The notes: generated from the sequence alone by a model not told the origin. Counted from the stretch's first letter, positions 40,177-49,472 are shown. The stretch is 64,000 nucleotides of DNA from an uncultured Spirochaetota bacterium (GCA_944390005.1 CALXOJ010000003.1:1-64000), one strand, 5' to 3'. Numbers and translations: made by a program.

Positions 40177-40213
40177 AAAAAAGGGTTCATGTCTGAACAT
40201 GAACCCTTTTTTT
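40177..40213. terminator. Bidirectional terminator between PAP2 and GH2 genes
   Basis: GGGTTCATGT (40183-40192) pairs perfectly with ACATGAACCC (40197-40206). It is flanked by six A on the left and seven T on the right, so it can terminate both converging transcripts. Confidence 0.92.
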
Positions 40214-40228
40214 GATAATTGCTTATGA

Positions 40229-42832
40229 TTATTTTTTTGTGGTGACTTTAAATTCGGCTGAACGGTTCCCGATGGTCACGCGTGCTTTTACCGTTTTTCC
40301 CGGAGTTTCGGAAGCTTTTACCCGAACAAATACCGCGTCTCCCGGCTGCACCTCTCCGTTTTGATCAGTGTATTCCGAAACATAAATTCGGTATTCACCG
40401 CCTTTGATTTTAATCGGCACGGGATTGATGAATCCGGAAAGGAGTACGGCGGAAGATTCAACGTAGGCACCCGGTTCTGCATCCGTTACTGCTTCAAACG
40501 AAAAAGCGTCAACCTTTTCTCGGCCTAAACGTTTGCTCTTTTCTGCTGCAACTTCATAGGAAATTTTCGTCGGTTCTTCGGCATTGAATCCGACAGGGAA
40601 GAGCATATCGTCGTCGGCTTTGACAACTTTAATCACACACGGCTGCGAGGTCAGTCCGCAAGCGGATGCCTGTATCGTTAATTCGCCCGGTACATAACCG
40701 CTTTGGACGAGGATGATGTGCTGTCCTGCAACAAGATTGACGGGGTTTTCTCCTATCAGCTGACCGTGTCCCTCAATCGAAAATGAGAGCGGTGAGTTTT
40801 CTTTCTCGACAATCATTCCGTTTTCATCGAGAACCGACACCTGAAGACGGATTAAATCGCTGCCGTCAGCCTTTAAAGCGCGTGCCTCGTGCTCGATTTT
40901 GATTTGCGCCGGTCGTCCCGGTTCGCTCCAAACCGCTTCGGACATAACTTTTCCGTTGCTAATTCCCTCCGCTTTCAGGAACGTGGAGTTTTCAGGGATT
41001 CGGAAGGTGACAAACGGGTGCTTGACTGAAATCCCTTTATCGGGTTCTTGAATCGCAATTTCTTTCATTTCATCCTTTGCCGCACCGGCATAAAGGCGTA
41101 CCTGTTCGGCATTGCTGAAGACAACAGCAGAGGAAGCATTCTCCCGTACGATGTAGGTCATCGGATCTTTTCCGAATTCACTCTGATGCCAGAAGTATGA
41201 AAATTTCGGAATACGGAAAAGGTCGCAGATTCCGTGGCGGGCTACGGCTTTTTGTGAATTATGATAGGTGTTGTAATCGTATGCGCACCAACTGGCCAGT
41301 CCGTATTCGTTTTCAATTTGATTGGCGCGGGCGATCATTTCCATATGGCGTCTGGCCTGATCCAATTCACGGTTGCTTCCGTTTCGGCCGCTGCGGTTGC
41401 GTTCTCCGCGGGTTGTCGGGAACATATGACCGGTGTGTTCAAGCGTCAGCGCCTTTTCGGAAACCGTGCCGTGCATAAAATCCATCGGGCAGTAAATATC
41501 TTCTTGTCCCAAAACGCGTGTCGGATCTTCTTTTCGGGCGGCTGCCACCAATTCGGGCAGTGCCGAGGTTTCATGGTTAATGCAGGCGTTCCAAATGATG
41601 ATTGAAGGATGATTTCTGTCTCGGCGAATCATCGACGTAAACGATTTTGTCAGATTTTCCATCCACATTCCGCGTCCGCGTCTCATCCATGTGGGACCTT
41701 CTTCCAACGCCATCAATCCCAATTCATCCAAATCGTCCAAAAAGTCGGGATCATGGGGATAATGAGAAAGACGTACCCAATTGATTCCCATTGACTTCAA
41801 CTGCTCGGCGTCGGCTCGGTGAAGCGTGTCGGGGAGCGCGCCTCCGATATACGGCCAATTCTGGTGGCGGTTGGTACCGACGAGTTTCAAGTGTTTGCCG
41901 TTTAAGAAAAAGCCTTTGTCTTCAGTCCATTCCGTCCAGCGCAGTCCGATGCGCGTCTCTTTGCTGTCGACAGGCGTGCCGTTTTTAAGCAGTGTTGTCT
42001 TTACGGTGTAGAGGTAGGGAGAATCGGGGCTCCACAAATTCGGCTGCGTTATGGGGTTCAGTGTTTGTTCGATACAAACGTCGGCTCCGGCAGCCAACAG
42101 CGATTCGCCGGATGTGTTTGAGGCGACTGTTTTTCCACTGCGGTCGATAACTTCGGTTTTGACGGCGATGCGGGCCTCTTGCTCCGAGGTGTTGCGGATA
42201 CCCGTTTCGGCGGCAACTACCGCTTTTTCGGCAGAAATTTCGGGATAATAAATGCGGATGCCCTGTTTTTCTCCTTCCCACGGATAAGTGATGTGGACTT
42301 TATCAGTGATTTCAAGGAAAACATCGCGGTAAAGTCCTCCGAAAAGGATGAAATCGTGCTTGATTCCGTCCGGCGGAATTTCCTTGTTTTCGCTGTTGTC
42401 AACGCGAACGGCAATCAGATTGGCGCCTTCGGTAACAAATGGGGTAATATCAAAGCTGAACGAATCGTAACCGCTGACGGCGTAGGAGCCGGCTTTTTGG
42501 CCGTTGACGAAGACTTCTGCCGTCTGCATCGCTCCCTGAAATTGAAGCAGGACAGATTTGTCGGCGATGTCGGAGAGTTCGACGGTTTTGCGGTACCAAC
42601 CGACGCTTCTTCCGTACTTATCAAATCCATTTAAATCGTAAGGAAAGACTCTCATCGTATGAGGAAGAGAAATCAAATCCCATCCCTCGGTATTTAAATC
42701 CGCTGCGCCGCCGTTATTGACGTCGCCGAGGTGAAAAAACCATCCTGGATTCATGTTCCATGTGACTCTGTCAGCAAAAGCTGAGAGAGAAAGACAGCAG
42801 AGAAGTGCTGCCAAAATTCTTTTTATTCGCAT
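40229..42832 (-). CDS. Exported GH2-family glycoside hydrolase with unusual active-site motifs
   Basis: The 867-residue product has the signal peptide RIKRILAALLCCLSLSAFA. The sugar-binding domain has GWYRKTVEL and LYRDVFLEI. An Ig-like domain and a TIM barrel follow (KLVGTNRHQNWPYIG, NHPSIIIW). The usual acid/base NE pair is replaced by WNACINHETS. The nucleophile region looks like LEHTGHMFPT followed by ASWCAYDYNTYH. This variant form I associate with a GH2 branch annotated as beta-galactosidase, but the substrate is open. C-terminal Ig-like domains follow. It lies 66 bases downstream of the symporter gene and is probably co-transcribed. Confidence 0.85.
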   Translation of the reverse strand: MRIKRILAALLCCLSLSAFADRVTWNMNPGWFFHLGDVNNGGAADLNTEGWDLISLPHTMRVFPYDLNGFDKYGRSVGWYRKTVELSDIADKSVLLQFQGAMQTAEVFVNGQKAGSYAVSGYDSFSFDITPFVTEGANLIAVRVDNSENKEIPPDGIKHDFILFGGLYRDVFLEITDKVHITYPWEGEKQGIRIYYPEISAEKAVVAAETGIRNTSEQEARIAVKTEVIDRSGKTVASNTSGESLLAAGADVCIEQTLNPITQPNLWSPDSPYLYTVKTTLLKNGTPVDSKETRIGLRWTEWTEDKGFFLNGKHLKLVGTNRHQNWPYIGGALPDTLHRADAEQLKSMGINWVRLSHYPHDPDFLDDLDELGLMALEEGPTWMRRGRGMWMENLTKSFTSMIRRDRNHPSIIIWNACINHETSALPELVAAARKEDPTRVLGQEDIYCPMDFMHGTVSEKALTLEHTGHMFPTTRGERNRSGRNGSNRELDQARRHMEMIARANQIENEYGLASWCAYDYNTYHNSQKAVARHGICDLFRIPKFSYFWHQSEFGKDPMTYIVRENASSAVVFSNAEQVRLYAGAAKDEMKEIAIQEPDKGISVKHPFVTFRIPENSTFLKAEGISNGKVMSEAVWSEPGRPAQIKIEHEARALKADGSDLIRLQVSVLDENGMIVEKENSPLSFSIEGHGQLIGENPVNLVAGQHIILVQSGYVPGELTIQASACGLTSQPCVIKVVKADDDMLFPVGFNAEEPTKISYEVAAEKSKRLGREKVDAFSFEAVTDAEPGAYVESSAVLLSGFINPVPIKIKGGEYRIYVSEYTDQNGEVQPGDAVFVRVKASETPGKTVKARVTIGNRSAEFKVTTKK

Positions 42833-42868
42833 AATTAATTCTCCTTTATATACCGGTAAACAAAATTT

Positions 42869-42890
42869 CCGTCCGTCGGTTAACGGACGG
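42869..42890 (-). other. Hairpin between symporter and GH2 genes
   Basis: CCGTCCGT (42869-42876) pairs perfectly with ACGGACGG (42883-42890) around a six-base loop. There is no T tract on the minus strand, so it is more likely an RNA-stability or processing element in the symporter-GH2 mRNA than a terminator. Confidence 0.55.
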
Positions 42891-42898
42891 ACCCGATT

Positions 42899-44794
42899 TT
42901 ATTTTGATTTTTTGACGATAGTCAATGTCAATGTTGTTGCGGAGGCAACAAAAACAACAGTCAGTATGACGGCCGAAACCCACGACCCGTAAAGGTAGTA
43001 ACCGGTCGCAAACAGGGCCGAATAAACGGAAAAACATCCAAGAACCATTTGCAGAATTCCCTTCGGAATGTTGGTGGCTTCGGCTGTCGTTTGAATCGGC
43101 TGACCGTCGGCTTCGGCTTCTTTGAAGACCTTTTTCCATCCGGGACCGCCGGGGTTAGTTTTGGCGACAAACTCGCGCAAGACTTTTTTATCGGTCGGAT
43201 TGGTCGTAAAGGCGACAATCAGCCACGCGATTGTTGTAATGGCCACATTCAACGGAAGGTGGTACATTGGATTGATGATTGGTGCGCCGGGAACGCGGCA
43301 GATGAATTCGGTTCCGATAACGGCGTCGGCAGGCGTTTGTCCGCCGCGAACCAATACAAAGGTGAGAGCAACCGCGATGACAAACGACACAATCATGGCT
43401 GTGAATTCGCAAATTGCATTAATTCGCCACCAGAACCACCGCAGAATCAGCAGTAGACCGGTGCCGGCGCCCATCATGACGATGAGGTCGAACGCCTGCT
43501 TGGCGTTTGTTAAGCGGAATGCGATGAACGCGGAGACGACAAGCAAAACCAACGTTGAAATTCGGCCGATCCAAACCACTTCTTTTGCCGAAGCTGACGG
43601 TTTGATAAACCGTTTGTAGACGTCGTTGGCCATGTAAGATGCACCCCAGTTTAAGTGAGTTCCGATTGTTGACATGTAGGCAGCCAGCAGAGACGCCATC
43701 ATCACGCCCAAAACGCCGGCAGGAAGGAACTTCAGCATGGCAGGATAGGCTGCATCGTGACTAATAATTGAAGTGTCCTTTAAATGCGGAAAAGCGGCTA
43801 TGATGTCGGGAATAGTCGGGAAAACAAAGAGTGATGCCAATGCGACGATGATCCACGGCCACGGACGCAGTGCGTAATGAGCGACGTTGAAAAAGAGAGT
43901 GGCTCCGGTTGCATTCTTTTCATCTTTTGCCGCCAACATTTTTTGAACCAAATAACCGCCGCCGCCGGGTTCGGCTCCTGGGTAATAAGAGGCCCACCAT
44001 TGGACAGCCAGAGGAATCAGCATCAGTGTGAAGAAATCTTTTCCCTGCGGAACGATAGAAAGCATATTTTCATACTTCGGATCGGTTTTCAGCGTCTCCA
44101 TCATCCCCGAAAAACCGCCGACCGATTCGGGTAAGGCTCCGATGGAAAAAACAGCTGCCGCAATCGCTCCGACCATTGCCAGAATAAACAGAAGGAAGTC
44201 CGTCAAAAGAACGCCTTCAAATCCCGAAATGGCGCAAATAAGCAGAACAACAATCGAGGCAATAAAAATCGTTTGAAACGGAGTCAGCCCCAAAAGGATA
44301 CCGCCGATTTTAATCGCAGCTAAACTGACTGTGGCCATAACCAGAACATTGAACAAAAAGCCGAGATAAACGGCCCTGAATCCGCGCAGGAATGTTGCCC
44401 ATTTTCCGCTGTAGCGCATTTCGTAAAATTCAACGTCGGTTAAAACTCCGGAGCGTCTCCACAGCCGAGCATAAATAAAAACCGTCAGCATTCCTGTTAA
44501 AAGAAATGCCCACCACGACCAGTTGCCGGCAACGCCTTGCCGTCGGACGATGTCGGTTACTAAGTTCGGAGTGTCGGTTGAAAAGGTTGTCGCGACCATC
44601 GAAAAACCCAGCAGCCACCACGGTTGAGAGCGTCCGCCCAAAAAGAAGCTTTCCGCATTCTTTCCGGCTCGGCGGCTGACACTCAGTCCGACGCCGAGAA
44701 TGATAATGAAATAGGCGGCGACAATAATCCAGTCAAGCGGACTCATCATTGATCCGCTGCCGGCAGTCGTCAGCCAGTCAAGAAAATTACCCAT
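42899..44794 (-). CDS. Sodium:solute symporter (SSS/SGLT family)
   Basis: The 631-residue membrane protein has about 13-14 hydrophobic segments. Its N-terminal hallmark is SFFLGGRSQPWWLLGFSMVATTFSTDTPN, where the Ser/Thr-rich unwound helix binds sodium; here I give only its key residues. A long loop follows (YYPGAEPGGGGYLVQK). It imports a solute with Na+ across the inner membrane. The context, upstream of an exported GH2 and near glk and pfp, points to sugar uptake, but sequence does not fix the substrate. AGGAG precedes the ATG, and the gene has a strong promoter. Confidence 0.88.
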   Translation of the reverse strand: MGNFLDWLTTAGSGSMMSPLDWIIVAAYFIIILGVGLSVSRRAGKNAESFFLGGRSQPWWLLGFSMVATTFSTDTPNLVTDIVRRQGVAGNWSWWAFLLTGMLTVFIYARLWRRSGVLTDVEFYEMRYSGKWATFLRGFRAVYLGFLFNVLVMATVSLAAIKIGGILLGLTPFQTIFIASIVVLLICAISGFEGVLLTDFLLFILAMVGAIAAAVFSIGALPESVGGFSGMMETLKTDPKYENMLSIVPQGKDFFTLMLIPLAVQWWASYYPGAEPGGGGYLVQKMLAAKDEKNATGATLFFNVAHYALRPWPWIIVALASLFVFPTIPDIIAAFPHLKDTSIISHDAAYPAMLKFLPAGVLGVMMASLLAAYMSTIGTHLNWGASYMANDVYKRFIKPSASAKEVVWIGRISTLVLLVVSAFIAFRLTNAKQAFDLIVMMGAGTGLLLILRWFWWRINAICEFTAMIVSFVIAVALTFVLVRGGQTPADAVIGTEFICRVPGAPIINPMYHLPLNVAITTIAWLIVAFTTNPTDKKVLREFVAKTNPGGPGWKKVFKEAEADGQPIQTTAEATNIPKGILQMVLGCFSVYSALFATGYYLYGSWVSAVILTVVFVASATTLTLTIVKKSK

Positions 44795-44824
44795 TATAAT
44801 CTCCTGTCATTCTAAAGATAAATA

Positions 44825-44853
44825 ATTATAATGCGTAAAATCACAGAAAGCAA
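44825..44853 (-). promoter_or_regulatory. Promoter of the symporter-GH2 operon
   Basis: On the minus strand TTGCTT (complement of 44848-44853) and TATAAT (complement of 44825-44830) are separated by 17 bases. AGGAG follows in the leader. The rest of the 188-base gap up to glk shows no clear terminator. Confidence 0.8.
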
Positions 44854-44982
44854 GACTTATTTTTTTTAAGCGTCATTTTTAATGCGTTAACAAGAGGTTG
44901 TCGGCGCTTTGTCGCTTAAGAAATTTTTGTTGATTCTTCGGTGCAAAGTAAAGGCGATGATACAAGACAATATTTTAATCCT

Positions 44983-46047
44983 TTAAAGGTTATAAGCTGC
45001 GTTGGCGGCTCCGATCAATGATGTCGAATAATTCCTGACAATGTAAATCGGAATCGTTTTCAGTAATGCTGAGATATTGCTTTTGTAATTGATCGAAAAA
45101 GCGTCGCTGAAAACGGTATCGGAGAGGAATAGTTTCCAATCTTTCGAAATCACGCCGCCGGCGATGTAAAGACCGCCTTTCGGCAGCAGAACGGCGGCAA
45201 TATTTCCGGCTGTTTTTCCGTAAATTTTACGGAAGAGTCGGTGCGCGGCGAAGCAGAGGTCGTCGGTTTCCGCATTTTGCGCTATCATCGCCGGTCGATT
45301 TTGCGGAGGCAGCGAAAGGATTTCCTTGAGCAGTGGTGTTTTTTCATAATTCCCGGTCTCGTAAAGGAAGTCGAAAATATATGAAAGTCCGATTCCCGAA
45401 ACGAAGCATTCAAGATCCGGGTGAGCGCCCAACCGTTTGCGAGTGAAAGTGGTTAAAGCGGTAGTTTCTTCGTCAAATGCCGGGAAATCAAGATGTCCGC
45501 CTTCTGACGGAAAAGCGATCGTTTTTCCGTCGACTTCGGTTATAAATCCGACTCCCAGTCCGGTACCGGCGCCGATGACGGCTTTGACGGGACCTTGCGG
45601 CGGCGGAAAACTGCCGTCGCCGTTTTTCATTTTCACGATCTCCGCTTCGTTTTCGGTATCCAGAATGGGAATACCGAAACTGAGAGCGGTAAAATCGTTG
45701 ATCAGAAAGGTTTTGAGCCCGAATTCGGCGGCAATTTTATTTCCGTCGATTCCCCATCGGGCGTTGGTCAACTGTTTGCAGACGTTCGCTTCGATGGGGC
45801 CGGCGGCACAAAGGCAGCACGATTCGGGAATTTTATACTGGTTAAGTTCCGAAATGCGGGCGACGGCTTGTCGGAAAGGCAGCATAAAATCAGAAATTTG
45901 CTGCGTCTCAAAAATGCATTTGACGACAATATGAAAACGAGCGTCTTTGCGGCCGACTAAAGCAATGGTTGTGTTGGTTCCGCCGATATCGCCGACCAGG
46001 CAGTATCGCTCGCATAAAATTCCGGTTTCGCCGATTTCGATTTTCAT
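44983..46047 (-). CDS. glk: Glucokinase (Glk family)
   Basis: The 354-residue product has the Glk-type signature: phosphate loop LVGDIGGTNTTIALV, INDFTALSFGI with the catalytic Asp, VIGAGTGLGVGFI and PSEGGHLDFPAFD. It matches the non-ROK Glk family (PF02685 type). It phosphorylates glucose with ATP in the cytoplasm. Its ATG overlaps the PIG-L stop by four bases, so it is the last gene of pfp, PIG-L, glk. The set supplies two consecutive steps for imported hexose (kinase and phosphofructokinase), with isomerase elsewhere. Confidence 0.92.
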   Translation of the reverse strand: MKIEIGETGILCERYCLVGDIGGTNTTIALVGRKDARFHIVVKCIFETQQISDFMLPFRQAVARISELNQYKIPESCCLCAAGPIEANVCKQLTNARWGIDGNKIAAEFGLKTFLINDFTALSFGIPILDTENEAEIVKMKNGDGSFPPPQGPVKAVIGAGTGLGVGFITEVDGKTIAFPSEGGHLDFPAFDEETTALTTFTRKRLGAHPDLECFVSGIGLSYIFDFLYETGNYEKTPLLKEILSLPPQNRPAMIAQNAETDDLCFAAHRLFRKIYGKTAGNIAAVLLPKGGLYIAGGVISKDWKLFLSDTVFSDAFSINYKSNISALLKTIPIYIVRNYSTSLIGAANAAYNL

Positions 46048-46835
46048 TTTTCAGTTTCGGATTTCGGGTAAATAATGAAATCTTTCAGTTCGCGTTGAAT
46101 TAAATCGTCTTTTTGAAAACCGCCGCCGAGGTGCTGCCAGAACGCTTCGGCGTACTGCGCCTTTCCGCCTGCCATGTGAGCCAACTCGACGTTGTTTTTC
46201 TTCATCTCTTCGAAAAAATTGTCCATTTTGTGCATAACGCGCATCAAATCGATCTGCGTTTCGTGTTTAGACAACATTTCCATTTTTTTGTCGATGACCG
46301 ACGTGATGTCGACGTAAAAGGTCGGCGTTGGGTAAGGCAGTCCGCCGACCGGGTTTGTCAGCGACAGAGGAGTTGTGTGATAGAGCAGCGGAGTGATTTC
46401 CAACGGAGCCGATTTCGTGATTAAATTCGGTAATGTCGAAAGCATAGCGCCGATTTCGGCGACAGCCGCCGTCGTCCGGTGGTCGCTGTGGTAATCCGAA
46501 GGGAGGTGAGTCATAATAATGCCGGGCTTAATGTCTCGGATCAGTTCGACCGCATTGTGGCGCAGATCCTCACTGTCAAAGACGAATCCGTCGCGTTGAT
46601 CGAAGCAGCAGTATTCGGCTCCCAAAACTTTAGCGGCAGCGGCCGCTTCCTTTTTGCGGGTAACGATGGTTTGACATTCGGTGGAGTTGATTCCGCCCAT
46701 TCCGCCGGCTGTCATAGTCGCGACAATGATTTCGTATCCTTTTTCTTTTAGCAATGCCAATGTTCCGCTGCAAAACGATTCGGTATCGTCAGGATGAGCG
46801 TGAAAAGCCAAAACTCTTTTAGGAAATTCAAACAT
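46044..46835 (-). CDS. PIG-L/LmbE-family N-acetylsugar deacetylase
   Basis: The 263-residue product has the zinc motif AFHAHPDDTESFCSGTLALL and the second histidine motif SDYHSDHRTTAAVAEIGAML, both diagnostic of PIG-L. The family removes acetyl from N-acetylglucosamine conjugates such as GlcNAc-inositol or GlcNAc-malate. No signal peptide is seen. AGGAG precedes the ATG. It lies 15 bases after pfp and overlaps glk, so it belongs to a sugar-catabolic operon rather than a glycolipid locus. A role in using N-acetylated sugars is plausible but unproven. Confidence 0.87.
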   Translation of the reverse strand: MFEFPKRVLAFHAHPDDTESFCSGTLALLKEKGYEIIVATMTAGGMGGINSTECQTIVTRKKEAAAAAKVLGAEYCCFDQRDGFVFDSEDLRHNAVELIRDIKPGIIMTHLPSDYHSDHRTTAAVAEIGAMLSTLPNLITKSAPLEITPLLYHTTPLSLTNPVGGLPYPTPTFYVDITSVIDKKMEMLSKHETQIDLMRVMHKMDNFFEEMKKNNVELAHMAGGKAQYAEAFWQHLGGGFQKDDLIQRELKDFIIYPKSETEK

Positions 46836-46850
46836 GGTTTTCTCCTGTTA

Positions 46851-48044
46851 TTAAAGATTTTTGTCGAGCTCGACGTAATGCGGCAGATCCGCAATTAAAG
46901 GCTTCATATAATTGTAAAATTTTTCGGTAACAAAATTGCCTCTTTCATTGATAAAATCGCGCGGCATTTCTTTGGCATTAACGGCAACTTCGCTCAACGG
47001 GGCTGTGCCGAAAACCGAACGGTTCGGATCGGTGCTGTCGGGTTCGATTGTGACCATCACGCCGCTTTTTCCCTCGGACGCTAAGCGAACCGCCTCTTCT
47101 CCGCAAGCAAACGCTTCGTCTATGTCTCTCTGCACGGCTCGATCGGCGGCGCACATAATCAGCGATTCGGTGATTTGAAATTCTCCGCGGAAACCGGTTT
47201 CTTCGCGAAGCATTCGATGCAGCTGAATAGCGACGGATGTCCCGCCCATGGCGCCGAATTCGATGTTGTTGAATTTGTCTTTTGTCTGACTGGCGCTGAC
47301 CGGCGTTCCGTCGGCGTATTTGATTCCTTCTCCGCAAACAATCGAGCAAAATCCGTATTTTTCGATGCACGCTTTGGCATCAGCGATAAATTCCGCTTTA
47401 TTGAATTTCGTTTCCGGCATGTAAATGAGGTGGGGCGCGTCGGACTCTTTTTCTTTTGCCAGCGCCGTCGCGGCGGCCAGCCATCCGGCATCTCGGCCGA
47501 CAGTTTGATAAATGACAAACTTGTCGACTTTCTGCATATCGCGGGCCAAAACTCCCGATTGTTTGACTGACAGGATATTGTATCGTGCTGCCGACATAAA
47601 ACCGGGTGTGTGGTGTGTTCCAAAAAGATCGTTGTCGACGGTTTTCGGAATGCCGACGCCGTAAAGTTCATAATTTTGGGATCGGCAGTACTTTTCGACG
47701 CGGTGAATCGTGTCCATTGTGTCGTTGCCGCCGATTAAAAAGAAATAACGGATATCAAATTTTTTCAAGACTTCCAAAATACGCGGAAAATCACTTTCTC
47801 TGACCTTATGACGCGATGACCCGAGCGCTGACGACGGCGTGGTTTTTAAGCCCTCGAGAATCTCTTTTTTTTGCGCGGATAAGTTAATCAGCCGCTCTTG
47901 CATAAAGCCTTCGATTCCGTAATTCATTCCGAAAACGGTTTCGATATTCGGGTTTTTTAAGGCGGCGGAGACGGCTCCGGCTAAACTGGCGTTGATAACG
48001 GAAGTCGGTCCGCCCGACTGTCCGATGACGGCATTTCCTTTCAT
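46851..48044 (-). CDS. pfp: Phosphofructokinase, pyrophosphate-dependent type
   Basis: The 397-residue product begins GNAVIGQSGGPTSVINASL. The phosphoryl-donor site reads GGNDT (D108) where ATP enzymes have GGDGS. The substrate loop reads PKTVDND (K134) where ATP enzymes have PGTIDND. Asp and Lys at these two positions are the accepted mark of PPi-dependent phosphofructokinase. It phosphorylates fructose 6-phosphate reversibly with pyrophosphate. AGGAG precedes the ATG. It heads the operon with the PIG-L deacetylase and glk. Confidence 0.93.
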   Translation of the reverse strand: MKGNAVIGQSGGPTSVINASLAGAVSAALKNPNIETVFGMNYGIEGFMQERLINLSAQKKEILEGLKTTPSSALGSSRHKVRESDFPRILEVLKKFDIRYFFLIGGNDTMDTIHRVEKYCRSQNYELYGVGIPKTVDNDLFGTHHTPGFMSAARYNILSVKQSGVLARDMQKVDKFVIYQTVGRDAGWLAAATALAKEKESDAPHLIYMPETKFNKAEFIADAKACIEKYGFCSIVCGEGIKYADGTPVSASQTKDKFNNIEFGAMGGTSVAIQLHRMLREETGFRGEFQITESLIMCAADRAVQRDIDEAFACGEEAVRLASEGKSGVMVTIEPDSTDPNRSVFGTAPLSEVAVNAKEMPRDFINERGNFVTEKFYNYMKPLIADLPHYVELDKNL

Positions 48045-48101
48045 AAAACTGCTCCTATTGAGAATATCATAGTCGATAAAACGGAAAAAATAAAGTCTTT
48101 T

Positions 48102-48545
48102 TTACGGATTTGGATCAGAAAGCAATAAATTAATTTCGATGTTGGAGAGGCAGTTGCTGTCGTCGATCAATTCTTTGCATTGCCGCAGCTTGATTAAAAT
48201 TCCTTCCGCCGATGCGTCTTGAGAGTCGGCAAGCTGTGCCAGAATTTCCCGTTCTTCTTTATTAAAAGCGTCGGGAATGGATTTTAACATTTCATGGGCT
48301 AATTCTTTGATTTCAAGGTGGAGTTTCAAAGAATTGCGTAAATGTTTCAGCGTGGTTTGGTTTTTATTTTCAATGGAAACGATGGAATCCGATTCGGAAA
48401 TTTGCTGACTGCAAAAAATCAACTCGTCAAACATCTTTCTGACATAGGGGGCTTCCGTCAGTTCAAAGCGCAAAGAGTCGCGGATAAGCGCCAGAAGAGA
48501 GTTTAAAAAGTAAATTTTCTCGTCGATTTTTATTCCGGTATTCAT
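48102..48545 (-). CDS. Hypothetical helical protein
   Basis: The 147-residue product is soluble, acidic and almost wholly helical by composition, with heptad-like leucines (KHLRNSLKLHLEIKELAHEML). It has no signal peptide and no motif I recognise. It is divergent from rpsF and lies 57 bases upstream of pfp in the same direction, so co-transcription is possible. Only a weak AAGAG precedes the ATG. Confidence 0.6.
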   Translation of the reverse strand: MNTGIKIDEKIYFLNSLLALIRDSLRFELTEAPYVRKMFDELIFCSQQISESDSIVSIENKNQTTLKHLRNSLKLHLEIKELAHEMLKSIPDAFNKEEREILAQLADSQDASAEGILIKLRQCKELIDDSNCLSNIEINLLLSDPNP

Positions 48546-48575
48546 ACTCTTTTTTCGGAAGAATCGCTGCAGCGC

Positions 48576-48604
48576 TTGACAAGAAAAGGGAATATTTCTA
48601 TAAT
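48576..48604 (+). promoter_or_regulatory. Consensus promoter of the rpsF operon
   Basis: Perfect TTGACA (48576-48581) and perfect TATAAT (48599-48604) are separated by 17 bases. This fits a highly expressed ribosomal-protein operon. Confidence 0.9.
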
Positions 48605-48619
48605 CATAATGACCTCTTT

Positions 48620-48635
48620 ATCTGCCGATGCAGAT
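48620..48635 (+). promoter_or_regulatory. Leader hairpin before rpsF, possible S6:S18 autoregulatory site
   Basis: ATCTGC (48620-48625) pairs with GCAGAT (48630-48635) around CGAT in the ~50-base leader. Two CCG triplets (one at the loop, one at 48648-48650 before AAGGAGGG) recall the CCG element bound by S6:S18 in known rpsF leaders. The fold is clear. The regulatory reading is a guess. Confidence 0.4.
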
Positions 48636-48662
48636 CAAAAATCAAGTCCGTAAGGAGGGAAC

Positions 48663-48944
48663 ATGAACGCATACGAGGTTACTTTTCTTTTTCCGCAAAA
48701 TGAAGAATCGTTTAAAACCGGGCTTCAGAAAGTAAAAGATGAGTTTGCCAAAGCGGGCACAACAGTGACCAAAGAAGATGATTTGGGCATTAAAAATCTC
48801 GCTTATCTTGTCAAAAAACAGACAAAGGCTCACTATTACTACTTTGAAATCGAAACCGCACCGAATACGATTCTGCCGATGGAAAAAGTGTTCAACATTT
48901 CGACTGACATTTTGAAGTATCTCTTTGTTCGAAAAGAAGAATAG
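48663..48944 (+). CDS. rpsF: Ribosomal protein bS6
   Basis: The 93-residue product begins MNAYEVTFLFPQNEESFKTG and has the S6 core KNLAYLVKKQTKAHYYYFEIE. It is a small-subunit protein that pairs with S18. AAGGAGGG precedes the ATG. The order rpsF-ssb-rpsR-rplI-dnaB that follows is a classic bacterial arrangement. No C-terminal glutamate tail is present. Confidence 0.95.
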   Translation: MNAYEVTFLFPQNEESFKTGLQKVKDEFAKAGTTVTKEDDLGIKNLAYLVKKQTKAHYYYFEIETAPNTILPMEKVFNISTDILKYLFVRKEE

Positions 48945-48953
48945 GAGAGATCA

Positions 48954-49457
48954 ATGGCAAGCGACATCAATCATGTGATTTTGCTCGGCCGTTTAACCAG
49001 AGACATCGAATTACGTTACACAAACGGGGGATCTTGTGTCGGTCGTTTTTCTCTTGCTGTCAACCGCAATAAGAGGTCGGCGGATGGGCAATGGGAAGAA
49101 GAGACCGGTTTTTTCGATGTGGTGTTATGGGGAAAACAGGCTGAATCTTTGAGTACCTATCTTCGGAAAGGGAAGCAGATTGCCGTTGAAGGCAGCTTGC
49201 GTCAGGATCGATGGGAACAGGACGGTCAGAAACGAAGCCGGGTGGAAATTGCCGCCAATACGGTGCAGCTGCTCGGAGGCGGAGGTTCAGGCGGCGGAAA
49301 CAGCTACGGTGATTCCGATTCGTATTCCGCACAGCCGCAGCCGTTTCGTCAGCAGAGCGGAGCCGGGCAGCAGCCGGCGTCTGACAGCCGATTCTCTTAT
49401 CCGTCGTCAGGAAACGACAGCTCGATCAACGATTTCGAAGATGATATTCCGTTTTAA
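48954..49457 (+). CDS. ssb: Single-stranded DNA-binding protein
   Basis: The 167-residue product has an OB fold over about residues 1-110 (NHVILLGRLTRDIELRYTNG, GFFDVVLWGKQAE). A Gly/Ser/Gln-rich flexible linker follows, and the conserved acidic tip NDFEDDIPF, which recruits replication and repair partners. It coats single-stranded DNA as a tetramer. It starts nine bases after rpsF with AGGAGA upstream. Confidence 0.96.
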   Translation: MASDINHVILLGRLTRDIELRYTNGGSCVGRFSLAVNRNKRSADGQWEEETGFFDVVLWGKQAESLSTYLRKGKQIAVEGSLRQDRWEQDGQKRSRVEIAANTVQLLGGGGSGGGNSYGDSDSYSAQPQPFRQQSGAGQQPASDSRFSYPSSGNDSSINDFEDDIPF

Positions 49458-49472
49458 GGAGAGAAACAAATT

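Noticed and set aside
42869-42890. Terminator between symporter and GH2 genes
   Set aside because: The hairpin is perfect but has no T tract on the transcribed strand, so it is recorded only as a structural element.
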